Part shown: in pieces, positions 43,500-53,774 of the stretch | Position numbering within the stretch: position 1 is the stretch's first letter | Layout: the number at the start of each line of letters is the position of its first letter | DNA from: Adineta steineri | Lineage: Eukaryota; Rotifera; Eurotatoria; Adinetida; Adinetidae | Assembly (NCBI GenBank): GCA_905250115.1 | Contig: CAJNOI010000204.1 | Coordinates: forward strand, 1-64,000 | Direction: 5' to 3' | DNA: 64,000 bases | Notes under the pieces: generated by a model | Database searches by the model: none | The model's input: only the letters and a program-made list of their open reading frames with translations | Told to the model about the DNA's origin: nothing | Position numbers and translations under genes: made by a program

Positions 43500-45590
43500 T
43501 CATTCATCGATACAACAGTGCGCAAATAAATCGTCTAGAGCTTTGCGTGCGTCATCAGGTTGAACAGGCGGTGTAGGGGAAGGTAATGAACTTCGCCTCT
43601 CTACTGTATAAATAGGCGCTTTTTGATTAACTATTTTTTTCAAATGCTTCGTCAAATTGGTCCATAGTCCTTCTTGTTGTGGTGTGAGTATTAATTTGAC
43701 CGTCCACAAACGTTCACCAATCTCTTTCGTTTCTCCAATATGAAACACAGCTCCAATGGAAAATAAAATTTCGTCTTCGTCTTGAAACATACTTTGATAT
43801 TCGATGGAGGCAAAAGGAACAGAATGACCGATACTAGTATCCACAGATATATCAAAGACAACAGATACTTCAGGGTCACTCACTCGTCCCTCTCCAGAAA
43901 AAAATAAGGCAGCTTCATAATCTTGTGTTGTAGATAAAAACGAATTGGTTGACAAGAAATGCCCTTCATGATGTCGAAACTCATTCACTTCAGACATGGT
44001 CATCCTTAAACCACGATAAAGTGTCAATATGGATTGATTTTGGCTTCGCGAGCGCAAGAAGTTGAATTGCAATTCGGCTAATTGATTATGCAAATCGTGA
44101 ATAAAGTAGCGAAGTTTCACGATTTGATCTATATTGCCATTACGTAATGATTTGTTTAATAAACGATATAGAAAGCAGTCTTTTGTATACCATTTTGCGG
44201 CATCTTTGCTCTGATAAGTTTGTTCGAAAGCGTTAATTTTCTCTAATTCAGATGGATTGGAACTAAGATTTGCTCTACAAACTTCTAACAATTCACTCTT
44301 TGCAATATGATTGTGCTCAAGTCGAAGTATCATATCGATGAGCAATTGAAATTGAATAAAAGCAGCGTCTTCGTGTGTAAGATCATGAAAAAATTGTTTG
44401 CCACTGCCAGCAGCGGTAAAAAAACTGCGTAGACCAAACGGCACCTTGTAAGAGTTCACAGTTTGAATGAATTGATTATCACTTTCATCCACCAATGTTA
44501 GTTCAATATGCCAGAAGTAGTTTTGCTTGCTGACGGACTCAATACGAAATAAAGATTCCAACGGAAATATCATTTGTTGTACACGATAAAAACCACTAAT
44601 ACAAGAAACATCCACGCAAGCGGACTGACGCAGATGATTTGGTATATTTATATGAAACAAAACCCGTTCCATCGACACTGCTTCGCGAAGTGCAACTTTA
44701 GCCATCCAGGTAGCTAGATTTTGGTTAGGAGTTGCGGACCAAAAGGTCGTTATACCAATTATACATCCATTTTGATCCGCCATTGATTTAACTTCATCCA
44801 GATACATCTGTTGACCACGATACACGATTGAGTGCTTCAAAGGTGGTTGTTTCTTTCGGAGTTCTTTTAATTTATTTTCTATATCGGATATTACATAACG
44901 ATAAGAGAATATCTGATTTATATCTTCTGAACGCAAGGTTCGATTCACAGCAACATAGAAGAAAGAGGTGCGTGTATACCATCTAATAATGTGTTCTGAA
45001 TTATAGTTCTCGAAGTCTTCGCAATTTCTCTGTACAAGTTCCTGAACATTAGAACGATGAAAACATCGAATTTTTTCAAGCATATCATCACAAGCGACGC
45101 GCGTATGATTCAAACGTGATAAAAGATCGAAGAAAAACTGAAACCATAGGTACTTAAAATATCCGTCTTTCAGATCATTGATCGATCTTTCAGATGAATA
45201 TGATTGATGAGTGATTAAGTTTGGTGTGGTTGTCTCTCTCAGAAGAACGTCTAACAAAGATTCGGTATCAAGAAAGTACTCATATTCATCGTAATGGCGA
45301 CGGATTTGTGGTGAATGTAGTTCCAGAATATAAATTCGTTCGATTTGTGGAAATAATGGACGAAGAACATTTATGGCAATACCGGCAAACAGATTCGATG
45401 TAATCAAAATAACAGACGTGCCTTCACCAGTAACCATGTAGTCGATGAAATCATCTGCGTCCTTGTACCAATTTTTCACATAAAGTGGTAGAGAACCCGA
45501 ATGAAAGTCTTGTTTCGTAATATCCAATGAAATGATGGTGAGCTGTATATCACATACTCGAGTATGTAATCGAGAGACAGCCGGCCACAT
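43500..45590 (-). CDS. Arginine ADP-ribosyltransferase-type protein with two ART domains
   Basis: Intronless, 696 codons. The N-terminal 120 residues form a mixed alpha/beta region (CDIQLTIISLDITK, VILITSNLFAGI, ERIYILELHS) often placed before ART domains in bdelloids, from memory. ART domain 1 (about 140-375) has Arg258 in VYRGQQM and Ser285 in TFWSATP. The catalytic E-x-E place reads Val337-Gln338-Gln339. ART domain 2 (about 400-640) has Arg526 in LYRGLRM, Ser553 in FLSTTQ and Glu605-Asp606-Glu607 before ILFSIGAVFHI. That is the complete R-S-ExE set of arginine-specific, NAD-using transferases. So one domain looks active and one inactive. The second-domain tail is Pro/Ser-rich (SLPSPTPPVQ). 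No signal peptide, so an intracellular target is likely but unknown. Confidence 0.87.
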   Translation of the reverse strand: MWPAVSRLHTRVCDIQLTIISLDITKQDFHSGSLPLYVKNWYKDADDFIDYMVTGEGTSVILITSNLFAGIAINVLRPLFPQIERIYILELHSPQIRRHYDEYEYFLDTESLLDVLLRETTTPNLITHQSYSSERSINDLKDGYFKYLWFQFFFDLLSRLNHTRVACDDMLEKIRCFHRSNVQELVQRNCEDFENYNSEHIIRWYTRTSFFYVAVNRTLRSEDINQIFSYRYVISDIENKLKELRKKQPPLKHSIVYRGQQMYLDEVKSMADQNGCIIGITTFWSATPNQNLATWMAKVALREAVSMERVLFHINIPNHLRQSACVDVSCISGFYRVQQMIFPLESLFRIESVSKQNYFWHIELTLVDESDNQFIQTVNSYKVPFGLRSFFTAAGSGKQFFHDLTHEDAAFIQFQLLIDMILRLEHNHIAKSELLEVCRANLSSNPSELEKINAFEQTYQSKDAAKWYTKDCFLYRLLNKSLRNGNIDQIVKLRYFIHDLHNQLAELQFNFLRSRSQNQSILTLYRGLRMTMSEVNEFRHHEGHFLSTNSFLSTTQDYEAALFFSGEGRVSDPEVSVVFDISVDTSIGHSVPFASIEYQSMFQDEDEILFSIGAVFHIGETKEIGERLWTVKLILTPQQEGLWTNLTKHLKKIVNQKAPIYTVERRSSLPSPTPPVQPDDARKALDDLFAHCCIDE

Positions 45591-45816
45591 TCTATTTCAT
45601 AAAAGTATGCTGTAACTCAACGCTTGAGAATGAATGAAAGACAAGATCTACGAATGAAGCTTGGTATATAATAAAAGAACTCGAAATTCTCGTCAGATAG
45701 TAAAAGATAGCTTATTTTGCTGACAATGCCACAACTGATCGGTGATTCGTTTGAGTGTAAAACTAAAAGTTGAGAAAATATCAGTCGGTTATATTACAAA
45801 TCTGCTCATAGGTGTT

Positions 45817-45882
45817 TAAGGGTGTGGGTTGGTGTGGACTTGTATGTAGGTATCACGGACACACTGCACATACACCCTCAAG
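45817..45882. repeat. Telomere-like palindrome
   Basis: TAAGGGTGTGGGTTGGTGTG faces CACATACACCCTCAAG. Its right end supplies the stop codon of the NIDO-like ORF. Confidence 0.8.
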
Positions 45883-46129
45883 ATGGTACATATTGGCTAA
45901 CTCCAGCTATGTATGAAAAGAGCCCATTAACACCAAGAAAAAGTTTTTGACGATTATTATTAAAAAAGGAAAAGATGTATGGTAACCAAACTGGACCTAC
46001 AAAATCATCATGAACTGGTGGCACAGTATAATCAATCGCACTTGGTCCATAGGAGAAAAAGTTCGTTAAAAGAATACAATGAAACGTTGAAACTAACATT
46101 AATAACACTAATGTGAATAGTGCGAACAT
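45878..46129 (-). CDS. Truncated NIDO-like secreted fragment
   Basis: 83 codons. A signal peptide (MFALFTLVLLMLVSTFHC) is followed by FFSYGPSAIDYTVPPVHDDF, a hydrophobic strand and FLGVNGLFSYIAGVSQYVP. The order FxPYGxSAGDxxLPxxDD, then FPFFG, then LxVNNNGxxSF is that of the start of nidogen-type NIDO domains, which are extracellular. Only about 60 residues of this domain are present; the frame then ends in TGA inside the palindrome arm CTTGAGG. It looks like a gene cut by the palindrome or by loss of its 3' part. A downstream exon was not found. Confidence 0.6.
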   Translation of the reverse strand: MFALFTLVLLMLVSTFHCILLTNFFSYGPSAIDYTVPPVHDDFVGPVWLPYIFSFFNNNRQKLFLGVNGLFSYIAGVSQYVPS

Positions 46130-46184
46130 TATGAGTTCCCTTTCTGCAAAGAAAAAAAATGTCTATGAAAGAGTAATGTCGGTA

Positions 46185-46192
46185 CTTATATA
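46185..46192 (-). promoter_or_regulatory. TATA box of the NIDO-like gene
   Basis: Minus-strand TATATAAG lies about 58 bp before the ATG, so the promoter of the truncated gene seems intact. Confidence 0.5.
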
Positions 46193-46442
46193 CCAGTTTC
46201 GCACAGGAGTCTTATGTAAATGTACATTCTTATCTTTCATAAGCAAATATTCTACAATGACATGTAATTTAGTATTGTTCTTTTTCACGAAGGTCTTGCC
46301 TTAACTGCTACCTTACTCAAATATTTGACAAAACAGTAAATATTTATAAAAGATCTTCTGTCACTTTTCTTATTGACACACGACAACACTCACCTTTCTC
46401 CAATTTATTTTTGAATGAATAATGTATGTAGGTGAAGTAAAC
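46193..46442. other. Intergenic stretch
   Basis: AT-rich; no gene was recognised. Confidence 0.4.
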
Positions 46443-46497
46443 AAGGGTGTAGGCGTAAGTATAGGTGAAATAAATAAAATACACTCACACCCACCCC
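46443..46497. repeat. Telomere-like palindrome
   Basis: AAGGGTGTAGGCGTAAGTA faces TACACTCACACCCACCCC. Confidence 0.75.
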
Positions 46498-47401
46498 AAA
46501 ATATAATCTTCCTTTATAGTTGTTCAGTTTTTTTGAAAAAAGAATAAAAGGATTAGAAGAAGACTCAAATTACAATACCTGATACCAATATGCCAAATGT
46601 TTTATTTTACTTCGAAATACTTCGTTGTAATAATGAGTAGAAATGATAATATTATCAATAAATACTGTAATTCATATTTCATCATTGATATTTTATTGAG
46701 GCACTTTATACTCATAATATTTTCACATGAACACACTATATTAACGAATGGGAGAGGACAGGAAAATTATATGATTTTATGATTTCTTGTATTTTAATAT
46801 TAAAACGCATATGCAAGATTCTTCTTTCGTATGCATATTTTACCTATTTCAGTTACAGAAATTTTTTATCAATATTAACGCTACATCAATCATCATACTC
46901 AATCGGCATGGGTTTTGACTATTTGAAGTTATTTCCATTTCTAATAACCCATCTGATAAATTCAGTTACTTGACTAATGTGAAAAGACAATATTCATTGT
47001 AGAATTGGTAAACGATGTCTTTCATACAGATGACTTCTGTGATAAATGATGTTACTGAATAATAGTTATTGTGTATTTCTATCAATCAACCTCGTCACAA
47101 TATTAAAAACAAAATTCAATCGCAAGGTTGTTAATAGAAAAAATAGTTTTTTTCCTTATCAGTATCTGACTAATGAAACGAACTATGCAAGAATGCACAT
47201 ATCATTTTGAATTATGTTTGTAAAATCAAAATATAAATCTCAAACATATTGTTAAGAAACAAAACAAAATGGTTGCATATTATAGTCATGATATTTGCTA
47301 TCATTTAATCAGGAGGAATTATTTTTTTTATGAATGTTTAAAATACAACTGTCGATATTCTTACGATTTTTATTCTTCATTACATTCTTTGAGATGAAAG
47401 A
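46498..47401. other. Intergenic stretch
   Basis: Strongly AT-rich. Small ORFs (46597-46973) have no domain. Confidence 0.4.
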
Positions 47402-47423
47402 AGTGGGTGTGGGTGTGGGAGTA
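47402..47423. repeat. Single G-rich telomere-like arm
   Basis: GTGGGTGTGGGTGTGGGAG contains three TGGG units. It lies directly beside the TIR element at 47430. Confidence 0.7.
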
Positions 47424-47429
47424 GTCATC

Positions 47430-47613
47430 CTATTCCGCAATGTTGAACATTGCAGAAAACAGCTCCACACACGAAAGCGATTCCATCCAATAGCGGGAAA
47501 CCGATCCTCAAGCGACATAAGCGATTCTTGGACATTGATCGAGCTCTCGGAATTTAAGAGAACGGATTCTAGAGACAGAATTGGTTTCTGCAATGTCGAA
47601 CATTGTGAAATAG
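47430..47613. mobile_element. 184-bp MITE with about 30-bp inverted ends
   Basis: Left CTATTCCGCAATGTTGAACA and TTGCAGAAAAC are matched by the inverted right end CTATTTCACAATGTTCGACA and TTGCAGAAACC, with few mismatches. The ends themselves hold an inner palindrome CAATGTTGAACATTG. The middle has no long ORF of its own. The family is not assigned, and the target duplication is unclear (possibly TA). Confidence 0.75.
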
Positions 47614-48123
47614 TAAGATGGCTCTACTTTCATTATGAACAAGCGCTATTTCCTTCTAGTTTTTCTACTCATTTGTTTATCTAATGTGAGACGTGAGAAA
47701 TAGACTCATAAGAAGATGGTAATAGAACAAAAAAGTTGAAATAATAAATTTTTAGTGTGCGTCTTACTTCGTTACGAAAAGAAAATGATTTTATTTGCTG
47801 CGCAATATTCTGAATATGGATAAAAAAATGCGACAGTTTATTGACATGTAGTTGCATTAAATGTAAATAGAAAACTTAAATTTCACCTTACACATCAACG
47901 ATTTTAATGCAAACATAATGGGGAAAAAACCAAGCACTACAAAACACAATGCAAAGCAAGCATTGAAAATTATTGACTTTGCAAATAAGAAAGAGAACCG
48001 AACATAAAAAACATACCAGTCGATGCAATAAGTATAGCATATTTTTTGAATAATCTACTGCAACCAAAATTTGTTGCAAAAAACAAACGGTATAGTCGGG
48101 TATAGAATAAGAAATGTAATGTT
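47614..48123. other. Intergenic stretch
   Basis: AT-rich; no gene was recognised. Confidence 0.4.
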
Positions 48124-48184
48124 TAAGGGTGTTGGTATACGTCGGTAAGAAAGGAAAAGAACATCCACTCACCTCACACCCACG
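48124..48184. repeat. Telomere-like palindrome
   Basis: TAAGGGTGTTGGTATACG faces ATCCACTCACCTCACACCC. Confidence 0.7.
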
Positions 48185-48649
48185 CTGTTTTTTACTGGTT
48201 TACTACCGTTTACAGCGTTGTTGTCGTTGCGCTAGGTAGGCGACAAACAAGGAACATTCATATAGATTAAAAATTTCCTTGCCTATTATGCCTTTTAAGT
48301 TACATTCCAAGAGAAGAAGAAAATTGTATGAATCTAGTTGAAAATTTGTTACATCAATAAGTGGTAGCGACATCTGTTTCATATATGTGAAGTATCATAT
48401 TTTAATCAATTTACAATATAAAAGATTAAGATGGAAGTGAAAAATATTTATTCATGAATAAATTAATATATTTAGTTAATCTTCTCAATGATTAATATTA
48501 TAGTTTGGCATTCGTTTTAAAACTTTAACCAATCACATCTACTATACCTTGCTCTATTCTCTAACGTGCCATGTAATCTGATAAAACCATTTTTACTTCT
48601 TTTATATGACATTATATAGTTGCAGTGAAGTGTAAAATTATTTTTCTTC
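48185..48649. other. Intergenic stretch upstream of the GST-like gene
   Basis: AT-rich; no other feature was recognised. Confidence 0.4.
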
Positions 48650-49744
48650 ATGAATTGTATCGCAAAAGAACAATTGAAGCCAATAAATTTTTATCAAATT
48701 CCATTTTCACATTTTTGTGATAAAGTTCGTTGGACATTAGATTTTTATTCATTACCATATGAATCAATTAACTCTAGTTCTCGTCGAACTTCAGCACTTA
48801 AAAATGCTCCATCAAATTTACAAAAATTAGTACCTATTATTGAAGATCCGAATAATGAATCTACATTTATTTCTGATTCAACACCAATTCTACTCTATCT
48901 TGACAATCATTATGGTGATAAAAAAACATTATTTCATACAAATATGATTGCTAAAAACGATGTTATTGTCCAATATTGTTTGAAATTAGATAGTAAATTA
49001 GGTTTATATGCTCGACGTTTGGCCTATTTGCATGTGATTAGTGAAAAATCAGCTATACTGTCTATTTTCATCGATGGAAACTATAACAAAACAACACGAG
49101 ATGATTGGTCTTCTTATTTTCTTGGTTTAATGGGTTCATGCATTGCAATTGCTCGTCTTGGAATTCATCAAATACGAGAAGAATATATTTTTGATAAGAC
49201 AATATGTATTTTAGAAGAAATTCAACAAAATATTCATGGAAAACAATATTTGTTTAATGATCAATTTACAGCGGCTGATTTAACATTAACTGCATTGATT
49301 CAACCTTTGAGAATAGTACCAGCTTTATTTATAAAATACAAAAATATATTCGAATATTGTGATCGTATTCGTGAACAACATGATCCAAAAGAATTCGAAG
49401 ATTCTTATGCAGAACGTTTACTTAAACATCATCGCCAAAAAAGAAAATCATCACAATATCAATCAATATTTCGAAATATAATTTGGTATATTTTTTACAT
49501 TGTATTTTATCCATTCAAATTCTTATTTATTACCACCGGTACGCAAACAAATCACTTATATCAATATCCATCGACGAATCTAACTGAAAAGGCACATAAT
49601 GATAATCGAATATTGAAACTTACGTCATTAGTCAATAAGACAATCTTTTTTAGCACATATTTATGGCATTTCTGTTTTACTATACCGAAACAAATGGAAT
49701 TTGTCAATGAAGAAGGAAATCGAATTTTGCATAGACATTCGTAA
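48650..49744 (+). CDS. GST-fold protein with C-terminal membrane segment
   Basis: Intronless, 364 codons. Residues 10-90 form a thioredoxin-like GST N-domain: INFYQIPFSHFCDKVRWTL, KLVPIIED and ISDSTPILLYLD, the last holding the usual glutathione-contacting Asp/Glu-Ser place. Residues of about 110-250 form a helical GST C-domain, with GKQYLFNDQFTAADLTLTAL carrying the conserved ADLTL capping motif. A basic stretch (HHRQKRKSS) then precedes a hydrophobic segment (IIWYIFYIVFYPFKFLFI) and a last 65 residues without known domain. Ordinary soluble GSTs end near residue 220, so membrane anchoring is an added feature, as in GDAP1-like proteins. Enzyme activity is not certain. Confidence 0.8.
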   Translation: MNCIAKEQLKPINFYQIPFSHFCDKVRWTLDFYSLPYESINSSSRRTSALKNAPSNLQKLVPIIEDPNNESTFISDSTPILLYLDNHYGDKKTLFHTNMIAKNDVIVQYCLKLDSKLGLYARRLAYLHVISEKSAILSIFIDGNYNKTTRDDWSSYFLGLMGSCIAIARLGIHQIREEYIFDKTICILEEIQQNIHGKQYLFNDQFTAADLTLTALIQPLRIVPALFIKYKNIFEYCDRIREQHDPKEFEDSYAERLLKHHRQKRKSSQYQSIFRNIIWYIFYIVFYPFKFLFITTGTQTNHLYQYPSTNLTEKAHNDNRILKLTSLVNKTIFFSTYLWHFCFTIPKQMEFVNEEGNRILHRHS

Positions 49745-49813
49745 ATGAATATTGATTAAAATATCTTGCATTATTAATAAAAAGTCTTATAGTTATTTAG
49801 GCCAGAAAACCAT

Positions 49814-49827
49814 CTTGAGGGTGGGTT
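49814..49827. repeat. Single telomere-like arm
   Basis: CTTGAGGGTGGG lies 70 bp after the stop of the GST-like gene, without a partner arm. Confidence 0.55.
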
Positions 49828-50277
49828 TTAAAGTATTTTGTGTTTATCATTCAGAACTCTAATTAGAAGGCGTTTTATTGAATTGATATGAATACGGATA
49901 AATCAACATATATTAAAAATGATTTTATTGATGTTAGAAGATAATTCGCTCTATGCTATAAGAATAAGAAATACTCACGAAGCAATTATCACATATTCTT
50001 TTTTTGTACTAAATGATATAATAACTATACGACAAACAATAACGAATAGTACTAAATTTAAAAAAAGTAATAGAAAATAATGTCAATAAAGTATTTTTTT
50101 CTTATCTATATCGTCGAATCATTTTTAAAATTCGATGTATTTTCTAAGTACGAAATTGGTTTGCTGGTTAGTTATCAATGAGAAAATAAAACATATGGAT
50201 TTTTTTCTGTTATTTCGTATGTATACAGGTTAATTTTATCTCATAAGTGTGTAGATGTTTTGAAAAAAAATGAGAGG
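49828..50277. other. Intergenic stretch
   Basis: AT-rich. It leads into the promoter of the secreted protein gene. Confidence 0.4.
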
Positions 50278-50286
50278 TATAAAAAG
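50278..50286 (+). promoter_or_regulatory. TATA box of the secreted protein gene
   Basis: TATAAAAAG lies 82 bp before the ATG, followed by a pyrimidine-rich leader (CCACCATTCTCATCTCTTC). This is the strongest core promoter seen in the window. Confidence 0.65.
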
Positions 50287-50367
50287 TACTCTGTTTTTCA
50301 TTGTAAAGTCACCCACCATTCTCATCTCTTCATTCACATTTAGCAAATCTACTAAATACATTTAACA

Positions 50368-51176
50368 ATGAACGCTGCTCTTGCACTCATCTTCTTCGCC
50401 TGTATTTCTGGTTCCATGGCTTCTGATGCTCGTGTTGATATCATGAACTTACTTGTTTCACAAGGACAAGGTATTCTTCAATCAACCATGACTATGCTTC
50501 AAAGTCAACTTATGAATATTGCTACACAAGCTCTTGGTCAACTCACAGGTCTTATTGCTAACCTCGGTGGTCGATTAGACTTCAATATCAATGCCATCCT
50601 TGAACAATTCAAACCACTCCTTGTTCAAGCCGCCAGCGGTCTTCTTGGTCAACTTACAGGACTCCTTGGTGGTATGTATTCATTTTCATCTATTTCTATT
50701 TCAATCTATTCACTACAATCTTATCATACATTCTAGGTCGTATGTTCGGTGATCTTCAAACAATGTTCACTGATTTTCTTGGTCAAATCACAACACCACT
50801 CCTTGCCATTGGTCAATCACTCTTAAACCAAGGTTTATCAGCTGTTATCGGTCAATTAGCTGGATCACGTTTTCTTGGTGACTTCATGAGTCGTAAGTAG
50901 ATGTTTAGTAATATTTAATGAATGAAAATGAAAGAGATTTTGATTTTATATTATTTAGAAATTACAAGTCAATTCGCTAGTGCCATCGCAACTGCTCAAG
51001 GTGTTGTCTCATCAACTGTTGCAAGTCTTACCGGTGTTGCTTCAAGTCTTCTTAATGCTTCAAAACCACATTTAGCTGATCTCCAAAACCAATTGATGGG
51101 TCATGGTCTTAACATGCTCGGTTCAATCTCCGAAACCGTCAACAACCTTCATGGTTCACTCGTTGGTGGACAATAA
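50368..51176 (+). CDS. Secreted amphipathic helical protein, unknown function
   Basis: Exons 50368-50671, 50737-50892 and 50959-51176 keep frame for 225 residues, with introns of 65 and 66 bp. The start MNAALALIFFACISGSMAS is a signal peptide. The rest is almost wholly Gln/Leu/Ala/Ser/Gly helix with recurring short units such as LGQLTGLI, LGQLTGLLG, LGQITTPLL and IGQLAGSRFLG. There is no Cys and few charges. The codons are more uniform and more C-ending (CTC, GGT, ATC) than in neighbouring genes. With the clear TATA box this suggests strong expression. It is not an LEA protein: it is not hydrophilic and lacks 11-mer repeats. A lipid-binding or surface-active role is a guess. Confidence 0.75.
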
Positions 51177-53774
51177 GTGGTGAATTGAAAGCGATGTTTT
51201 TTTTCCTTTTAATCTAATTTAACTATTATAATTATCATTTATTGCCCATGAATAGTGGGTTTTGAATGCATGTCAATAAAAAATCATTGATCATCACTGA
51301 CATTGAAATATAACAGTTCTTTATTTTATCTACCTAATCATATGCCTGTCTAGACAGGTTCTACTCGTCATAAAATCTGAATCGAGCATGGTTCATTTTT
51401 AATTTGAGAAACAAACGATCAGTCACAACCGTATATCTCATTTTTTGAAAACTAACCTAATTCAAAGAGATTAAGGAGTTGTGATGCTGCATATTCGAGA
51501 ATTCTTACACTTTAACGATAATCTGAGCAAAGTAACCTTAATATTCCCGAATAATCAGGAAAATTGATATTATGAAAAAATTGATCCTCTTCTCAAAGTG
51601 TATTCAACAATTTTAATAGTATAACCAAACTAGGATATGCTTGGGATCACCCCGAATCATGATTATATGGAAAAAAAATATTCATTCAAAATGACACAAT
51701 CCCGGACAAGTCCTAAAACCTTATAGGGTCGTTCAACTGCATATCTATTCCTGCTCACGCCACAACAAGCAAATGACGCCATGTTTAGGTCGACAAGTCG
51801 TTTATTGAATAGGTCTTATTACATCGAATGTGTAATAAGCATTTCTTTTTAGTTCAAGAACCGAATTACTTAGCAATATGTCATAAAACTGCAAATCACA
51901 CTTATTACACTTAAGATAAACCTTTAAAATCAACGTCAAGTCGTTCGTCGGCCTTCCTCCACTATTAGTTTAGCTTTGTAATAAAAAGGTGCATTTCGTG
52001 TGAATTTCTCTCAGAAAGATGCTGAGTATTTGATACTATGATTCTCAAGAAGAAGCTAAGAAGAGAAGAACTATGTTGTAAGCTGTTGCGAATAAAGTAC
52101 GTTACATTGTGCCATAGCACAGATCTTCATCTACTTCGAATATTATTATACAGTTAAAATCAACGACCATTTAACAGTACGATTTCAAACAGCTGTTCTT
52201 TTTTTAAAACTATTTGTTTCAATTTTACCGAAAAATCCCGTTATAGTTATCAACTAGGATCCGGCGGGATATGGTTTCTTTATTTCGATCTCGTTTCACG
52301 TATTAAAAGTGGTACCCGTTCTGGTCCCGTTTGAACCCGATTTTTCTGAATCTGCCAGTAATAGTTTTTGAACACATGTTTAACAAGTGAATACCCACAC
52401 CTACCGAGTCCAACAAAACAATTTCCTAAAAAACCTATTCTTTGAGTAAAAAAATGAGGGACAAGAAAATTCTAAAAAACTGACCTCAGATTCGGATTCC
52501 GCGACCCAATAAAACTGGGGTGAGGCTATTTGGACTTTAAATAAAATAAAAACTAAGCTTAAAAAACTTTGCTGCAATCTGATTGGCTTGGACAGAATGA
52601 CAGATAGACAAACTTTAAGCAGTTTTAGGCCCATGATTTAAACATGATATAAACCTTTCTTTCAGAAAAGAGAAAAATATTTATCGATGATATTGAACGA
52701 GATGCTGTATGAAAGTAGGTGAATAGTTTTTTCAAAGCTTTATAATATTTTGTGTATACGAACATTTCGTTTTTTTTTATTATTATTATTATTTTCATCT
52801 TCCTCCATTTTAAAAGTAAAATTATATATAACTAAGAAATATTTAAAATATTTAAGTTAGTGCTCTTTTCATACAATTAAATAAAATATTATGTATTAAA
52901 TATTATGCTATTCAAATAAAGCGATAATAACAAATAAAATTATATATTATCAGAAATATGCCATGTTACCGACAAAAATAGTCTAGGGAATATTCTTTTT
53001 AAAAAATCTAAAATACTCAATCACTTTCATTCTTTTTTCTAAAACGGATAGTAGAATGTGCAATACAGACGGCCATTAAAAATATTTATTTTGTTCTGTT
53101 CTGTTCTGTTCGCTTTCATTTTTGCTTCATTAGTTTTATATTCTTTTTTGTACCGTGTTTTTAATCGTTTGCGCACTGTATTTATATTGCAAGTAATCAT
53201 ATTCATAATTTTGCAAAGGTAAATACATTATATCATGTGAAACACATGTGTCGATGAGTAAGTGAAATCAAAATAAAATCGTCTATTCCTACACTGGTAA
53301 GATACTGAAAAAGTTAGATGATTTTACATTAACAATCAAGTTTTGTTTTTTATTCAAAATGAATTTCTTCTGAAAATGTACTGAGATGAGTGAGAATTTA
53401 TTATTTTTAAGTCGAAGTGTTAATATTACTTATTTCGTTTCTTTGCTTCTATGCTATGCATGATTGATTTTCAATCTTTGCTTAACATTAAAAGTACAAA
53501 TAAGAATAGTGAGTCGAATAGGGATGTAATGGTGATGATTTCTCAGCAAAAACCGATCTGATTCTATTCGAATCGTTAAATGTTTATTCGTGTAGAACAA
53601 TTAAATCATCATAAGTTCATTCTTAGTGAGTCGCTTGGATTGTCGTATGCTTACGCCTTGAGGATAAGAATATTAAAAGTAGAAGATCTTTCATTATAAT
53701 TACTCTTCATATTGATTTTGATCGTAATAAAACTTTTCACAATTAATTTACCTTATAGATTCATTGAATACATC
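51177..53774. other. Long intergenic stretch with decayed sequence
   Basis: Patches at 51640-51960 and 52240-52345 are GC-richer than their surroundings (for example GATCCGGCGGGATATGG and three CCCGTT-type units). They look like old insertions. A (TTA)n run is at 52778-52793 and a (GTTCT)n run at 53093-53112. No intact gene was seen. Confidence 0.45.

Noticed and set aside
47334-47684. 116-codon plus ORF
   Set aside because: It crosses a palindrome arm and a MITE with inverted ends; the repeated Asn-Val-Glu-His-Cys peptide is coded by the two MITE ends.
50368-51176. LEA (desiccation) protein
   Set aside because: LEA proteins are highly charged with 11-residue repeats; this one is poorly charged, Gln/Leu-rich and has a signal peptide.
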